From: Leguminivora glycinivorella | Lineage: Eukaryota > Arthropoda > Insecta > Lepidoptera > Tortricidae | Assembly (NCBI RefSeq): GCF_023078275.1 | Contig: NC_062991.1 | Coordinates: 5,518,001-5,582,000 of the forward strand | DNA length: 64,000 nucleotides | Direction: 5' to 3' | Part shown: positions 12,501-24,500 of the stretch, piece by piece | How positions within the stretch are numbered: position 1 is the stretch's first letter | Layout: each line of letters opens with the position of its first letter | Notes under the pieces: model-generated | What the model saw: only the letters and a program-made list of their open reading frames with translations | What the model was told of the DNA's origin: nothing | The model's database searches: none | Made by a program: the position numbers and the translations under genes

Positions 12501-15500
12501 ACATTAAGCACAAACGAAATTCAAAGAGGTACTGTCTTTTGACATGAAACATTATGTGAACGCCATTTTTATTACAATGTCAGGGTAGTTGCACCATTAG
12601 ATGACCGACACCCAGAAGATGACCGATGGGCAGGGCCCGTAACTTTCATGCCGATGACATAAATTTGACGTCACACTGAATATAGGATGATTCAGAGTTT
12701 TATTTAAAAATTAATCATTATTCATTAATTAATCATTTTAATCATAACTTCGAAACTAATCTATTCATACGTGAAATAATTAATACCTGCTTGATACTTG
12801 GAAAAGTAAATTAAATTATTTGTTTATTTTTTATACATACATTTTATTAAATAGTTTTGTACCATATTTCAATCAATTATAAAAACAAAACAAATTGTTT
12901 TCTTTTCGTTTCACGTATCGAGTAGGTATTAATTATTCCACGTATGAATAGCTTACTTTTGAAGTCATTTGTAAACGATTCAATTGATTAATGAATAATG
13001 ATTAATTATTACAATAGAACTATTTGAATCATCCCATATGTAGCGTGACGTCAAATTGATGTCATCGGCATGAAAGTTACGGGCCCTGCCGATGGGTCTA
13101 AAAATATAAATAATTAATTCACGAATAATTTTACGCACCCGGGAGTATTTTTCTTAAACGCAGCAACTGATCGTCGAAACTAAAATTTAAATTCCCAGAC
13201 AAATGAGCCATGCACACGTCTGTGAGCGGTCGTCGAGTTTGTTCTTCACGCTAAAATCGCATTTTGTATGCATTTCTTATTAATGAAAGGCCTTCAAAAT
13301 TTAAGCTTTTTAATTCGTAAAAAATAGAATATTACATTTATTGACGCAGTTTACTTCCGTATATATTCTTGACTAATGTCTCTATTGTTAACATTATTAA
13401 TAATAAGGTTGGAGTCTCCACTCCCGTGCAAATAAAAGAAACACGGCTATTTTGATAGCTCACCGCTGGGCGAGTAACTATGAACATCGCCTTGTCTCTT
13501 TTATTTACACGGGAGTGATTATCTTTTGTTTGTTTTTATAGCCCGATAGCTCATAGCTTACTAGCTCGTGGTGGGACCAGTGCCTGAACCAAGAAATCAT
13601 AATTTGGCTGATAACATTTAAGCAAAAATCTTGGGGGGTGAAATCACCAAAAGATGAACAGTTAAGCGAATTTCCTAATTTTTCTTAACAATTTTAATTT
13701 TTTTGTGTGATACCGCATTGAATTGAATTTAGAATAAGCTACTTTCGGGTCTCGTGTTATGATTCAGTAATTTTATAAAAATGATTATATCTAAAAAGGG
13801 GTCAAAATTCCCAGTAGTTGAACAACGTGCCCTATCTCTGAACGGTTTGACCCCGATAGATAAACCAGGATAAAGTCAGAATAATGTGCCCAATACATGA
13901 ACGATGTAAATCCAATAGATGAACAGACGGGGACAAAAGTAGCATTTGTGGGAAACAGTTTAACTTTGCGCCTATTGTAAATGCATTGGTATTAATATAA
14001 AATTGTCTTACATTATTTAAAAACAGCACGCGTTAATTAAAAAAATATACAAATATTCTAAAAATTAAAGCGTTCATTTTTGCAGCCTCTACCTAGAACT
14101 TGAACGAATTAATTTAGTTGGTTCATGTTCTGGACACAACACTAATGAATTGAACGAACTAATTTGACGCAAAATTCATTTACTGGAATCCTAAAAGATG
14201 AACCAGAAAATTTTCCTAGTTCACATTTTGGGTACAGATTGTTTATATAAATTAAAGGAAAAATGGAAAAATTCACACCTCCGGCAGGAGTCGAACCTGC
14301 TACCTTTGGCCTTGCCGGGGCCATCGCGCTTACCAACTGCGCCACGGAGGCCTGCTGGATGTGTGCTAATTTATCCATGCCTTCCATCAATTCTCAACCG
14401 CCTTAGGGTGGCGTTATAGCAAACATCTACCCGTAAGAATAGATCTTAACAGGCACTGGAGTCTCAATTTACATTGAGAATTCGCCAGTAACAATGTGCT
14501 TACCCATACTAAATTTGTTTTTTATCATGCAGAAACGTCTGCGAGCGATATTACATATTTTTAAATTAAAGGAAAAATGGAAAAATTCACACCTCCGGCA
14601 GGACTCGAACCTGCGACCTTTGGCCTTGCCGGGGCCATCGCGCTTACCAACTGCGGTTGAGAATTGATGGAAGGCATGGATAAATTCGCACACATCCAGC
14701 AGGACTCCGTGGCGCAGTTCCTTTAATTTAAAAATATGTAATATCGCTCGCAGACGTTTCTGCATGATAAAAAACAGATTGTTTAGTTGAACAATCTCGT
14801 TTTCATACAAATTAAAATTTAAATAAATCCTTACCATATAAAAAAGTTCCGTTCATCTTATGGTTAAAAAATCAACGACTAACAAACAATCAATTTGATG
14901 TAAAAATAGTACATCTACCTATTTTATTCAATTTTATAATACCATTTAAAAAAACGAGCCTTTGTCCAAAAGTTGACCGTCGTTCATCTTTTCATCACCA
15001 TACCTTGACTTGACCACCACTGAACCATAACTTGACCAGCAAATATCTCATAAAATAAGTAAAAAAAACCTTATTATTAATAATGTTAACAATAGAGACA
15101 TTAGTCAAGAATATATACGGAAGTAAACTGCGTCAATAAATGTAATATTCGATTTTTTACGAATTAAAAAGCTTAAATTTTGAAGGCCTTTCCTTAATAA
15201 GAAATCCATACGAAATGCGATTTTAGCGTGAAGAACAAACTCGACGACCGCTCACAGACGTGTGCATGGCTCATTTGTCTGGGAGTTTAAATTTTAGCTT
15301 CGGCGATCAGTTGCTGCGTTTAAGAAAAATACTCACGGATGCGTAAAATGATTCGTGAATTAATTATTTATATTTTTAGACTCATCGGTCATCTTCTGGG
15401 TGTCGGTCATAATAGTGCAACTACCCTGACATTGTAATAAAAATGGCGTTCACATAATGTTTCAGAATGTCAGAAGACAGTACCTCTTTGAATTTCGTTT

Positions 15501-18500
15501 GTGCTTAATGTTTGAACACTTTTAAATATTGAGATATTTTACAATTACCATTTAATCAATCTATGATTTTATCTAATTTTGACTTGAATCAACCAAAGAA
15601 TTAATAATTACAGCCTGAAATATGCAAAAATGGCTGACCACTGCTGCATGGATGGGCACTGGTACATTTACCCTACTAATAAAAGTTATACTTGAATTGA
15701 TTTTATCCTAGTATCTGGTAACGATATATGGTGGTTTTGACGGTTGTGACGGTGAGATTATGAAGATGGCATGGTGGCAGCATGTGAAAAAATAAAATTG
15801 AGAACTTATTCTATAGGCAAAATATACGTATAGAAACTATGCGCATTAGAAATATGAGAGCACCAATGCATAATATGGCGAATTAATGGTAAACATTCTT
15901 GGGGTGGGGCTCGTAAGAGATGGTCTGACTGTGTGAAGAAATCGTGTGGCGACAGCGTATACTGTGCAGTCCACATGGCTTATGACCGCGTTCAATGGAG
16001 ACACGCTACTTGTGGTCGCGAACCTCGGCAATGAGGAAACGAGGAAGAAGAAGAAGTTATTTTAAACGTTTAATTTCAATGACTTTATGATTTAATACAT
16101 GACATTTTAATTTACTTAACCCGTGCACAGGCGGGGAAGTTAAAGGATTAGGTATTATTTTCAAGACTATAATTGTAGTTTTCTTGTAAAAATTTGATTT
16201 ATGTTTATTTAAAATAAGATTTTTATTGCTCTTAAGCATTTTTTATGATAGTGTGGTGCAATAAAAACTACTAATCATATTGTTGTTTATTTTTTGATCA
16301 AAATTTTACCATTTATAAAAAAAGACTCGAGACTCGAGAAGACTCGAGACTTTGGGCTCGAGATTTCTCGAAACTCGAGACTTCTTATAGGTCGATAAAT
16401 CAGAAACCCTAGTCCCGACACGCTAATGCTCATTAAATGGCACCCTTCGGCAGGCTATATTCCCTCTAGTCTTACTGCGTAGTTTTACCAGTTGAACCAC
16501 TGGGTTACCCATACCCATACGAGTACATGAAACGAAAAAGAATACGAGTAAGTGTAAACACCACCGGCACTTCTTCATTGACAGTGGACCTCACCAACGT
16601 GCACTATGTCGATCCGGTTCTCCACCATCTTGAAACCGAAAAGCTCAATAATCATCCTCCTGGTTCTGAAATGTATCCAAAGCGGCGAGTTGGTATTTAG
16701 AGCCGTCACGCAGGTGGCTGCAATACTACATACACGATAGGGCTTCCAATACCGGGATCCCGGGATCCCGCCTGTTTTTGGGCACATTTCAATAAATAAA
16801 AATAAATAAAAAAGCCTTTTATTTCAAGTCCAAGTTAAGCTATTACATATCATCGAATGTCGTCACAATTTATAGTTATATTCTAATTACCTAGTTATGT
16901 CAATGTTAATTTAATTTAATTTATAATTTAATCATAGTTTAATATTTAATAAAATTGTGGTATTTATTTATGGCGGACAAGAACCCCTCATCGGGTGAAG
17001 GCCTCCTCCAAGGACTTCCATCGATCCCTGTCTGTAGCTACAGCCCTGCCCATCTCCATTTTTGTGTTTGGGCGTGCTTGAGTGCATCTATTAATTTTGT
17101 TACAGCTCTTATGTTTATGTGAGGTATTCTCTGCACTTTTTTAATATTTAGCAAGCTTCTCTCCATGGCTCTCTGGCATGTGGTTATTTTTGACTTTACT
17201 TTTGCAGTAAACAACCAGGTTTGGCTTGCATAGGTCAGCGAAGGCAGGATACACATATCCATGACTTTTTTCTTAATTTTCATATTCATATTGCTTTTCA
17301 GGATTTCTTTCAGGCTCCAGAATTTATTCCAGCTTATTTTTACTCTTCGGTTTACTTCTTCTTCGTTACGCTGGCTGTTAAACGATATTTGCTTACCTAA
17401 GTAGATATAGCTGTCTACATACTCCAGTAGAGTCCCATCAACGGTTATATCTCTTCGAGTGCTGTTAGTCATAAGTTTTGTTTTTTGAAAGTTCATTTTT
17501 AGACCCACTTTTGCACTAGCTTCGTGAAGAGATTGTACCATGTACTCTAGCTGAGTATAGTGTTCTGCTATTACTACGATATCATCAGCGAACCGCAGAT
17601 GGTTAAGGTATTTACCGTTGATGTATATTCCTTTATTTCTCCAGTCAAGGTTTTTGATGATAGATTCAAGTACTGCCAAGAATAACTTTGGGGATAAAGG
17701 ATCGCCCTGTCTGACACCTCTGTCAATAGATATATCTGGTCCTAGTTTGTCTAATTGAACTCTGCTGGTGCAATTTTCATAAATGTGTCTTATTATTCTT
17801 ATATATGCAGGGTCCACGTTGCACTGGGTCAGAGCGTTCCATATAGAGGAATGTGATATTGTATCGAACGCTTTAGCATAATCAATAAATGCTGTATATA
17901 AGGGTCTTCGGTACTCCTGATACTTTTCTATGACCTGTTCCAAGGTGTGTATGTGGTCCATGGTTGAGTACCCGCTCCTAAACCCAGCTTGTTCGCATGG
18001 TTGGTGGCTATCTATCGTTTCACTTATTTGTGATAGTATGATTGAGGAAAATAATTTGTATGTGCAAGACATCAGACTGATGGGCCTGTAGTTTCCTATG
18101 TCCATGGGGTTTCCTTTCTTATACAAAAGTATTATGTTTGACTGCGTCCATTCTACGGGTGCTGTCCCTGTTTTAAGGATAAGATTAAACAAATGTGCCA
18201 AGGGTGTCACTAATAAAGGAGCAGCAGTCTTTAGTATTTCATTAGAAATGTGATCTGGCCCAGGACTTTTTCCAGTTTTCAGATTTTTTATATGTCTCAT
18301 TATAACAATTTCATCTATGACTGGGACTTCACTTATTTCTGGTAGGCTTAATGTTGATGGTTCTTGCTCTTGACTACTGTACAGCTTCCTGTAAAAGGTT
18401 GTAGCAGTTTCAATTATCTGATTTCTAGATAGTGCAGTATTATTGTCTGAAGTTAGCAGCTCTGTGATCCAGTTTTTATGTGTTCTGAGTTCTTTGTAGG

Positions 18501-21500
18501 CTTTTTTTACACTTCCGTCAGTATAAAGGTGTTTTTCAATGTTTGACTCTCTATGTTTTTTATAGTCTTCTTTTATACTCTTACTCACAGTTTTGTAGAT
18601 GTCGCTCAACTTTGATTTAATCTCTTTTGTTTTGGGTTTGGTATTTTGCAGCTCAGTTCGCTTTGCTATTAGTTGCTTTGTGCTGTCAGATAATATGCTT
18701 TTATGTATGTTATGGCTAGCCTTTTGCGAATGTTTTAAACTTGTCTGAATGCATTTTATGAGTTTATCATGATACAGTTGTGCTATTTCATCTGGTGACA
18801 GAGTCATAAGTGGTTGTCTTTCTACTTCAAGACTGTCCAAGAAACATTTTTTCTCAATATCTGTCTGTAGAGTTTTCAGAGTACTATTTCTATAGTTGTA
18901 TCTGCTTTTTTTCGGATGTTTGAGTGACCATGTAGCTCGCACTAGTCTATGGTCTGATGAGAAATCAATTTTGTTAATAATTTCAATGTTGGTTATACTA
19001 TGTTTCTGGTTTGTAAGGATAAAATCCACTTCGTTTTTTGTTTTTTCATTTGGCGCGATCCATGTCCATCTTCGATTTGGTTTTTTCTTGAAATATGTGT
19101 TCATGATGGCCAGGTTTTTTTCGAGGCAATAATCTATCAAAAGTTCACCTCGCCGGTTACGGGAACCATAGCCATATTTGCCTGTGACCATATGCTCTTC
19201 TGGTTGTGGATGTCCAATCTTGGCGTTGAAGTCGCCCATTATTATGACATTTTTTCCCGCAAGCTGGTATGCTTTTTCAACGGTTTCATAAAAAATCTTC
19301 ACTTGGTCATCCTTGGCTTTTTCAGTTGGAGCATATACCTGTATGATGGAAAGGTGGAAATTGTTAATTTCTATATTTAATAAGGCAACTCTCTCTGATA
19401 ATCCTTGAAATTTTAATATATTATTTTTCAAGTATTTCTTTATTATGAATCCTACTCCATACAGTCCTTGGGTCTGGCCATAATAGCATAGAATAAAATC
19501 ATTATGTTCTTCGATTGCTGTTCCTAGTCGTCTGACTTCCGAGAGACCAATAATGTCATATTTTATTAATTTTAGACTTTCTGAGAGTTCTAGTAGTCTT
19601 TCGTAAGATCTAAGTGTCCTAACATTATATGTTCCAATATGTAGTATATTTTGTTCTTTATTTCTGAATGCCTGTTTAGAAGATTGTTCAAAATTATTAC
19701 CTTGAGTAAGGGATGATCTTGTTCTCATTTTTTGTGTATGCGTGGGTGTCCTTGGAGGGTGGTGGTCTAGCTCTCCCTCGGGGACCAGCCGTGGTGGGAG
19801 GCGGGGGCAGAGAGGGGTTCTTGTTACGCGTTTTTTGGTTCACTGTCATTATGATTTGGGTTCGCTGGATTCACTGGTGTCGGGGGGTTTTGCACTGTTG
19901 TATAGTCCTGCATGCTAATCGGAGTTGCCCTAGGTGCCGTCATATAGTCTGTAATTGTGTGTTTGTTTCTCTTTGTAGCTTGGGGGTTAACTTGTGTTGC
20001 TGGAATATTTTCCTTGTTTGAAGTCTGCCGGGGGGGCGAGTATACCGAGTTGATGGTTCTTTTCTTGTGGCTATAGTTATGATGTTCGCTGTTCTGGCTT
20101 GATGTGTCTTTATTTTTATTTTTTAATATTATAAGCTTGTCCTGCCTAATTATCACCTTGTTGCCCATGTCTCGCTCCTTCTTTGCCTGATCTTGGAGTT
20201 CTCTTCTTTTTTCCAGTACTTTTCCGGTAAAGTCTTCTTTAATGTAGTAATTCGTACCTTCTAGGTTTTTCTTCTTACGGAGGACTTGTATTTTCTTGCC
20301 GAGTGTAGTGAATGTGATGACAACAGGCCTGACGTTGCTTCTTTTCTTGCCAAGTCTTCTTAAGGATTCTATGTCAGTTTCGTGGCATTGTACTTGCATA
20401 GTGTTGTTTATAGTACGTAATACAGTAGTTTCTAAGTCAAAATAGCTTCTTTCTTTCTCTTCCAGGCCGAACAAAACTATATTTCGCTGCCTTAGTCGGC
20501 GTTCTATTTGTTCGATTTGGTTCTCCTGAAGTTCCAATTTGTTTTCCAGGTTCGATTGTTTCTGTTCAATTAGCACTAGTCTTTCGTCTAATTTGTCCAA
20601 AACTTGTTTCGCAATACAGTCCCCCAGTGATTTAAATTCTTCACTTTGTTTAAACTGCTGAGCCTGTATCGACTTTAACATTAATTTCATTTCCTCCATG
20701 GAGTCCATAGTTGCGAACTGGGCACATTTCAATACCGGTATTTAATTTAGTAATACCGAGATCCCGGTATTTTTAGTAACTAACAAATAATGGCAAATGA
20801 ACGTAAATTACTCATCAAAAACGTTAAATTTCCGCATCATGTTGGTCGCTACACGAGTAAATCTTGCTTCTTGCTCTCGTTTCTCGATTTGACACATTTT
20901 CTGTTTGGTGTTTTTACAATATTTGTATGAAAATGATGGTTTTTTCGATGATTACTTAGATTTATAAAGAATTAAAGATACCTACGTATCAAAAGCATTC
21001 ATTGAGGAGGGCCTGCCGCGAACCTTATTTGACACATTTGTCGCACTTCTGAATTCGCACGTAAGTGTGACAGAGAAGCAACACGTCAAACGTAGTTGCA
21101 ACAGGCCACAGACCCTCCGTAAACAAATCGCCTTGATGCATCTATATCATAGATATAACTTTTCAAAAAAATTGGTTAATGCATACGAACTAACGGTACG
21201 TATAACGTAGCTACTCAATGGTTTATTGTGCGTGTGCGTTAATGTTTTGAACTCTAGTGCAAAACTTTGCCGTAACATTCCCTATAGTAACGAAATTGGG
21301 AAATCTGAATTATTAAAATCAAGAAAATTACTTTTCTAATCCGTAAATTAAGTGTTCCTATTCCGCGAAGTAATCTCCTTGGTTTTGATTATCATGGATT
21401 TTCGCAAAGTAATGTGTGATTCCATAGATTATTTCTTAATGTGATTTATAATAAAATAATCTGTGTCGGACAGTTAAGATTTTTTGGCTAATTGTTCAAT

Positions 21501-24500
21501 GATTTGACAGATTTATTTTATTAGTGCTTTAGCGCCTCTAGCGCTACGAAAAACAAAAATACCACTAAATTATACCACAGATATTGATTACAATGTGTTT
21601 CCAGAAAAATCATCTCATGTTCTAGTTTCAAAAGTCAATGATGAAACTGTAGAGTGTGTATAATCGAGAAAAGCTCTTAATGCTTGTTATTTAGTTAAAT
21701 CTACAGTACAATGACACCATTAAATAACACTGACTATACAATGTAAAAGATTGCTGAACTACAAGGTTCTATTCCGCACGAGCCTAAAGAGATCGATGTG
21801 GCAGAAAACATGGTTTGCTATGACCGCGAAATGTCCGGTCTGGCGGCGATATGTAACTTACAGAATCACCTGAGTAGAAATCTGGCGCTCTTTCCCGCTT
21901 GCTTTTATGCTGCGTCCTCATGCAGTCCCTCTCATAACAAAAATAAAAAACATGGGCGTAGCCCTTTGAACTATGTATACTTAAAAACAATAGAAGTTGA
22001 ACCGACTTGGCAACATAAGTTTGTGAACCGTTTTGGGTTGAAATCGAAACTTATGAAGTTTGAAATGTATTTCGCTGTAGTATAACACGCATGAAAAGTA
22101 ACAAACGAGATTTTGAATGAAATTTGTTATTTTAAGCAAATTACTTGGTTTTTATGTTCTCGATTTCAATACCGGGATCCCGGGATCCAGGTATTGAAAT
22201 CGCCAATACCGGAATGAATACCGGTATTGGATAAGATCCGGTATTTGGAAGCCCTAATACATGATCGGACTTGAGCTTTGTAGAGCGTGGAGAGTAGATC
22301 GATATAGATTTCACCAGACAGTGGACAGTGTTTAGGTAATGATTTCCTGAAAAATAATAACGCTGATGTCCTGTATTCGACCACCTTCAGTCACCTTTCA
22401 GTTCAAGGTCACTCGCTACCTTTCTACTTTGACGAACCTACCTACACTATTCCTCCACGGTCAGAAGCCGTGATTGAATGCGTAGTTTCAAATCTCCCTA
22501 CCAAAACAAAACATCTCACTGAAGGTGTAATCTTAGATCATCATATCTCTGCCGGAGTCTATCTTGCAAACTACATTTTGTATCATTTTAATTCATTTAG
22601 TAAAGTGTGTGTAATAAATATCGTTTTATAAAAACTTAAATACAAGCCTGAACCCTCGTAATAGTGGCCCAGTGGAGCTGGAAACAGAGTTCCTGTTTGG
22701 GTCGGTCGTAAACAGAAGGTCACTTTCCTTGTTTCCGCTGTGCGATCGGTAGACACAGGCATACAATGCGTTCTACATTTGTCTGATATGCACGACTGAG
22801 GATCCACCTTTAACCGAGTGTAACATTTGAGTGCCTACTTTTACAAATTATTGGTTGAATTTAAAATCGTTTGAGAACTTCTACTAAAGTACTGAAACGC
22901 TCAAAAGCTCGAAATTCTAACGTGGACCCTCAATGGGAACGCACTTAAATGAGAACGCAAAGCACGCTCTATGAAAAATTCATAGTGGTTAAACGGTTAA
23001 ATGAAATAAAATATTTTAAACAATTTAGAAATCTTTATTTCTGGTCAACCAAATCTTGGCCCTAAAAAAGGCACGAATTTAAAATTTTCTTTACATTTTC
23101 AATCATTTTTTAAGTGATGGTTCGTCGATGATTCCGCCAACGTCAAGGTTTTGGAAGGCATGCTTGCATTTACGTGAGTGGCAAACAAGCATACGGTCCG
23201 CCTGATGGAAAACGGTCACCGTAACCTAATATGGACGCCTGCAACTCAAGGAGTGTCTCGTGCGTTGCCAACCCATTAGGAACTTGTACACTCCCTTTTG
23301 CTATGTTTAGTACACAGCAAAAAGGAGTGTACAACTTCCAAAGAGGGTTCGGCTTGCTGACGACGAAGGACAATTAGTTCCGTAGTTAGGTCCTTCCGTC
23401 ACCAACACACCGCACCCTCGTTGAGCTCTGGCAGCCTTACTCACCGGCAGGAACACAACACCGTGAGTATGGTCTAGTGCTATTTGGCTGCGGTCTTCTG
23501 TAAGGCGGAGGTATTTCCCCAGTTTGGGATTTGCTCTAGATTCAAGCGAGATGATATCCGCTGTGCTGTGCCCTAAAACACAAAGCGGAAAATCATTTGC
23601 TTAGGGCATAGCAAATGATTTTCCGCTCCTACGAAAACTTAGCCACTGAACCTTACATTTTTCAAATTTTTCGCCTTTTTTAGTGAAAAGATTTAGCTGA
23701 CCGTCTATATAATTATGTAAATATGTAGTACAGAGAGCCACAAATTGCACCATGCTCGGCATTAAGCTTTAAGATCCAGTGAAGAATGTCGAGATCCGAC
23801 GCCGCACCAAGGTGCGAGACGTGGGTGACGTCATTTCGAAATTGAAATGGCGGGAAATGTTGTCAGGCAGAGTGGAACAAAGTGTTGACAGAATGGTGGT
23901 CGCCTTCCGATGTAAAAAAACTGCTTGGCATCCGTTGGCTCGTTGGGTAGACGACATTCGAAAAACTGCGGGGCACCTCTAGATGAGACTAGCTCAGGAC
24001 CGGGATAAGTGGCGTACACGAAGGGGGCCTCCCTATGATGCTCAGTAGTGGGCGATTAACGGCTGAAATGATGATGATGATTATTTATGTAAATATTAGA
24101 TTCAGATTCAGATTAAAAAAAAAATATTATTGAATCTGAATGTAATTATTACATTAGTAAATTAATCAAATTTAAAACTAAAACTGTAGGTAATATACAG
24201 TATTATAAGCATGTTTTTGATTAGGTACTTTGTCAACAATCGGCAACATCAATTGAGCGGACCATTTTTGACAATACTTTATCCCAGTGTATTAATTTGC
24301 AATTAATGTGATATTGGACTGTGTACTTATGACTGTATCCTCTTTAGTTCCCTTTCGTAAAAGTACCATTTTAAAATAGGCTGTAAAACATTTTGTGTGG
24401 AAATAGTTAAGTATTTGTTTTACAAAGGGGCAAAGTTGTTTAACCACACGTTCCATTGATACCCGAGCAAGCAAAAGATTCCAAATATTGAACCGCAAGC

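Larger units (their letters stand above)
13630..15050. mobile_element. possible element with repeated GATGAAC words
   Basis: GATGAAC or TGAAC words recur at left (about 13650, 13819, 13835, 13898, 13915) and as GTTCATC at right (about 14851, 14985), with GGTGAAATCACCAAAAGATG near 13636 facing CATCTTTTCATCACCAT near 14985. The layout resembles the word-array elements at 31299 and 33174. No clear 9-bp duplication was found, so the borders and class are uncertain. Confidence 0.4.
12159..15853. mobile_element. large palindromic element, 786-bp arms, 1.66-kb centre
   Basis: The left arm 12159-13410 (about 786 bp once the 466-bp insertion at 12631 with its duplication is removed) is the inverse of the right arm 15067-15853 (787 bp). 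Matching blocks along the whole length include TAATGCGCATAGTTTCTA, GCCACCATGCCATCTTC, CCATCCATGCAGCAGTGG and TGACGCAGTTTACTTCCG. It interrupts a LINE relic. No ORF of note in the arms. The centre has two tRNA-like copies and a field of GATGAAC words. Confidence 0.8.
11331..16411. mobile_element. hAT-type element (TAGGGTTTCTG ends) holding nested elements
   Basis: The inverted ends are TAGGGTTTCTG (11331) and CAGAAACCCTA (ends 16411). The flanking 8-mers are GTCTCGAC (11323-11330) and GTCCCGAC (16412-16419), 7 of 8 identical. The subterminal zones (11340-11430 and 16320-16385) are packed with CTCGAGAC words in both orientations. TAG-starting ends plus an 8-bp duplication and subterminal word clusters are hallmarks of hAT elements. 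No transposase was seen, so it is non-autonomous. Without its inserts it would be only about 600 bp. Confidence 0.75.
16795..20718 (-). mobile_element. RTE-like non-LTR retrotransposon, 3.9 kb
   Basis: A 16-bp duplication (TGGGCACATTTCAATA at 16779-16794 and 20719-20734) defines the insert exactly. It has ORF1 (20708 to 19824), ORF2 (19728 to 17038), then an AT-rich 3' UTR ending in an AATAAAAGGC-type signal and a TTTATT-rich tail on the minus strand. The 5' end lies only 10 bp before the ORF1 start, so it is either full length with a very short leader or cut just upstream. The long open frames and intact duplication indicate a fairly recent insertion. The RTE assignment rests on the endonuclease and reverse-transcriptase style and is moderately sure. 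Confidence 0.88.
16738..22256. mobile_element. hAT-type element (TAGGGCTTCCAA ends) holding a LINE
   Basis: The left end TAGGGCTTCCAATACCGGG and right end (reverse) TAGGGCTTCCAAATACCGG are inverted repeats. The flanking 8-mers are ATACACGA (16730-16737) and ATACATGA (22257-22264), 7 of 8 identical. Both sub-ends repeat the palindromic word CCGGGATCCCGG and ATACCGG several times (16751-16770, 20731-20775, 22170-22245). No transposase frame was recognised. About 1.6 kb remains once the LINE at 16795-20718 is taken out. Confidence 0.78.

Noticed and set aside
14142..14837. Minus-strand frames of 82 and 122 residues
   Set aside because: They read through the tRNA-like copies and their flanks in mobile DNA. 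The shared AGSTPAGG or RRFESCRR pieces are translated B-box sequence.
18896..20021. Plus-strand frames of 78, 126 and 102 residues
   Set aside because: They are antisense shadows of the retrotransposon ORF2 and ORF1.
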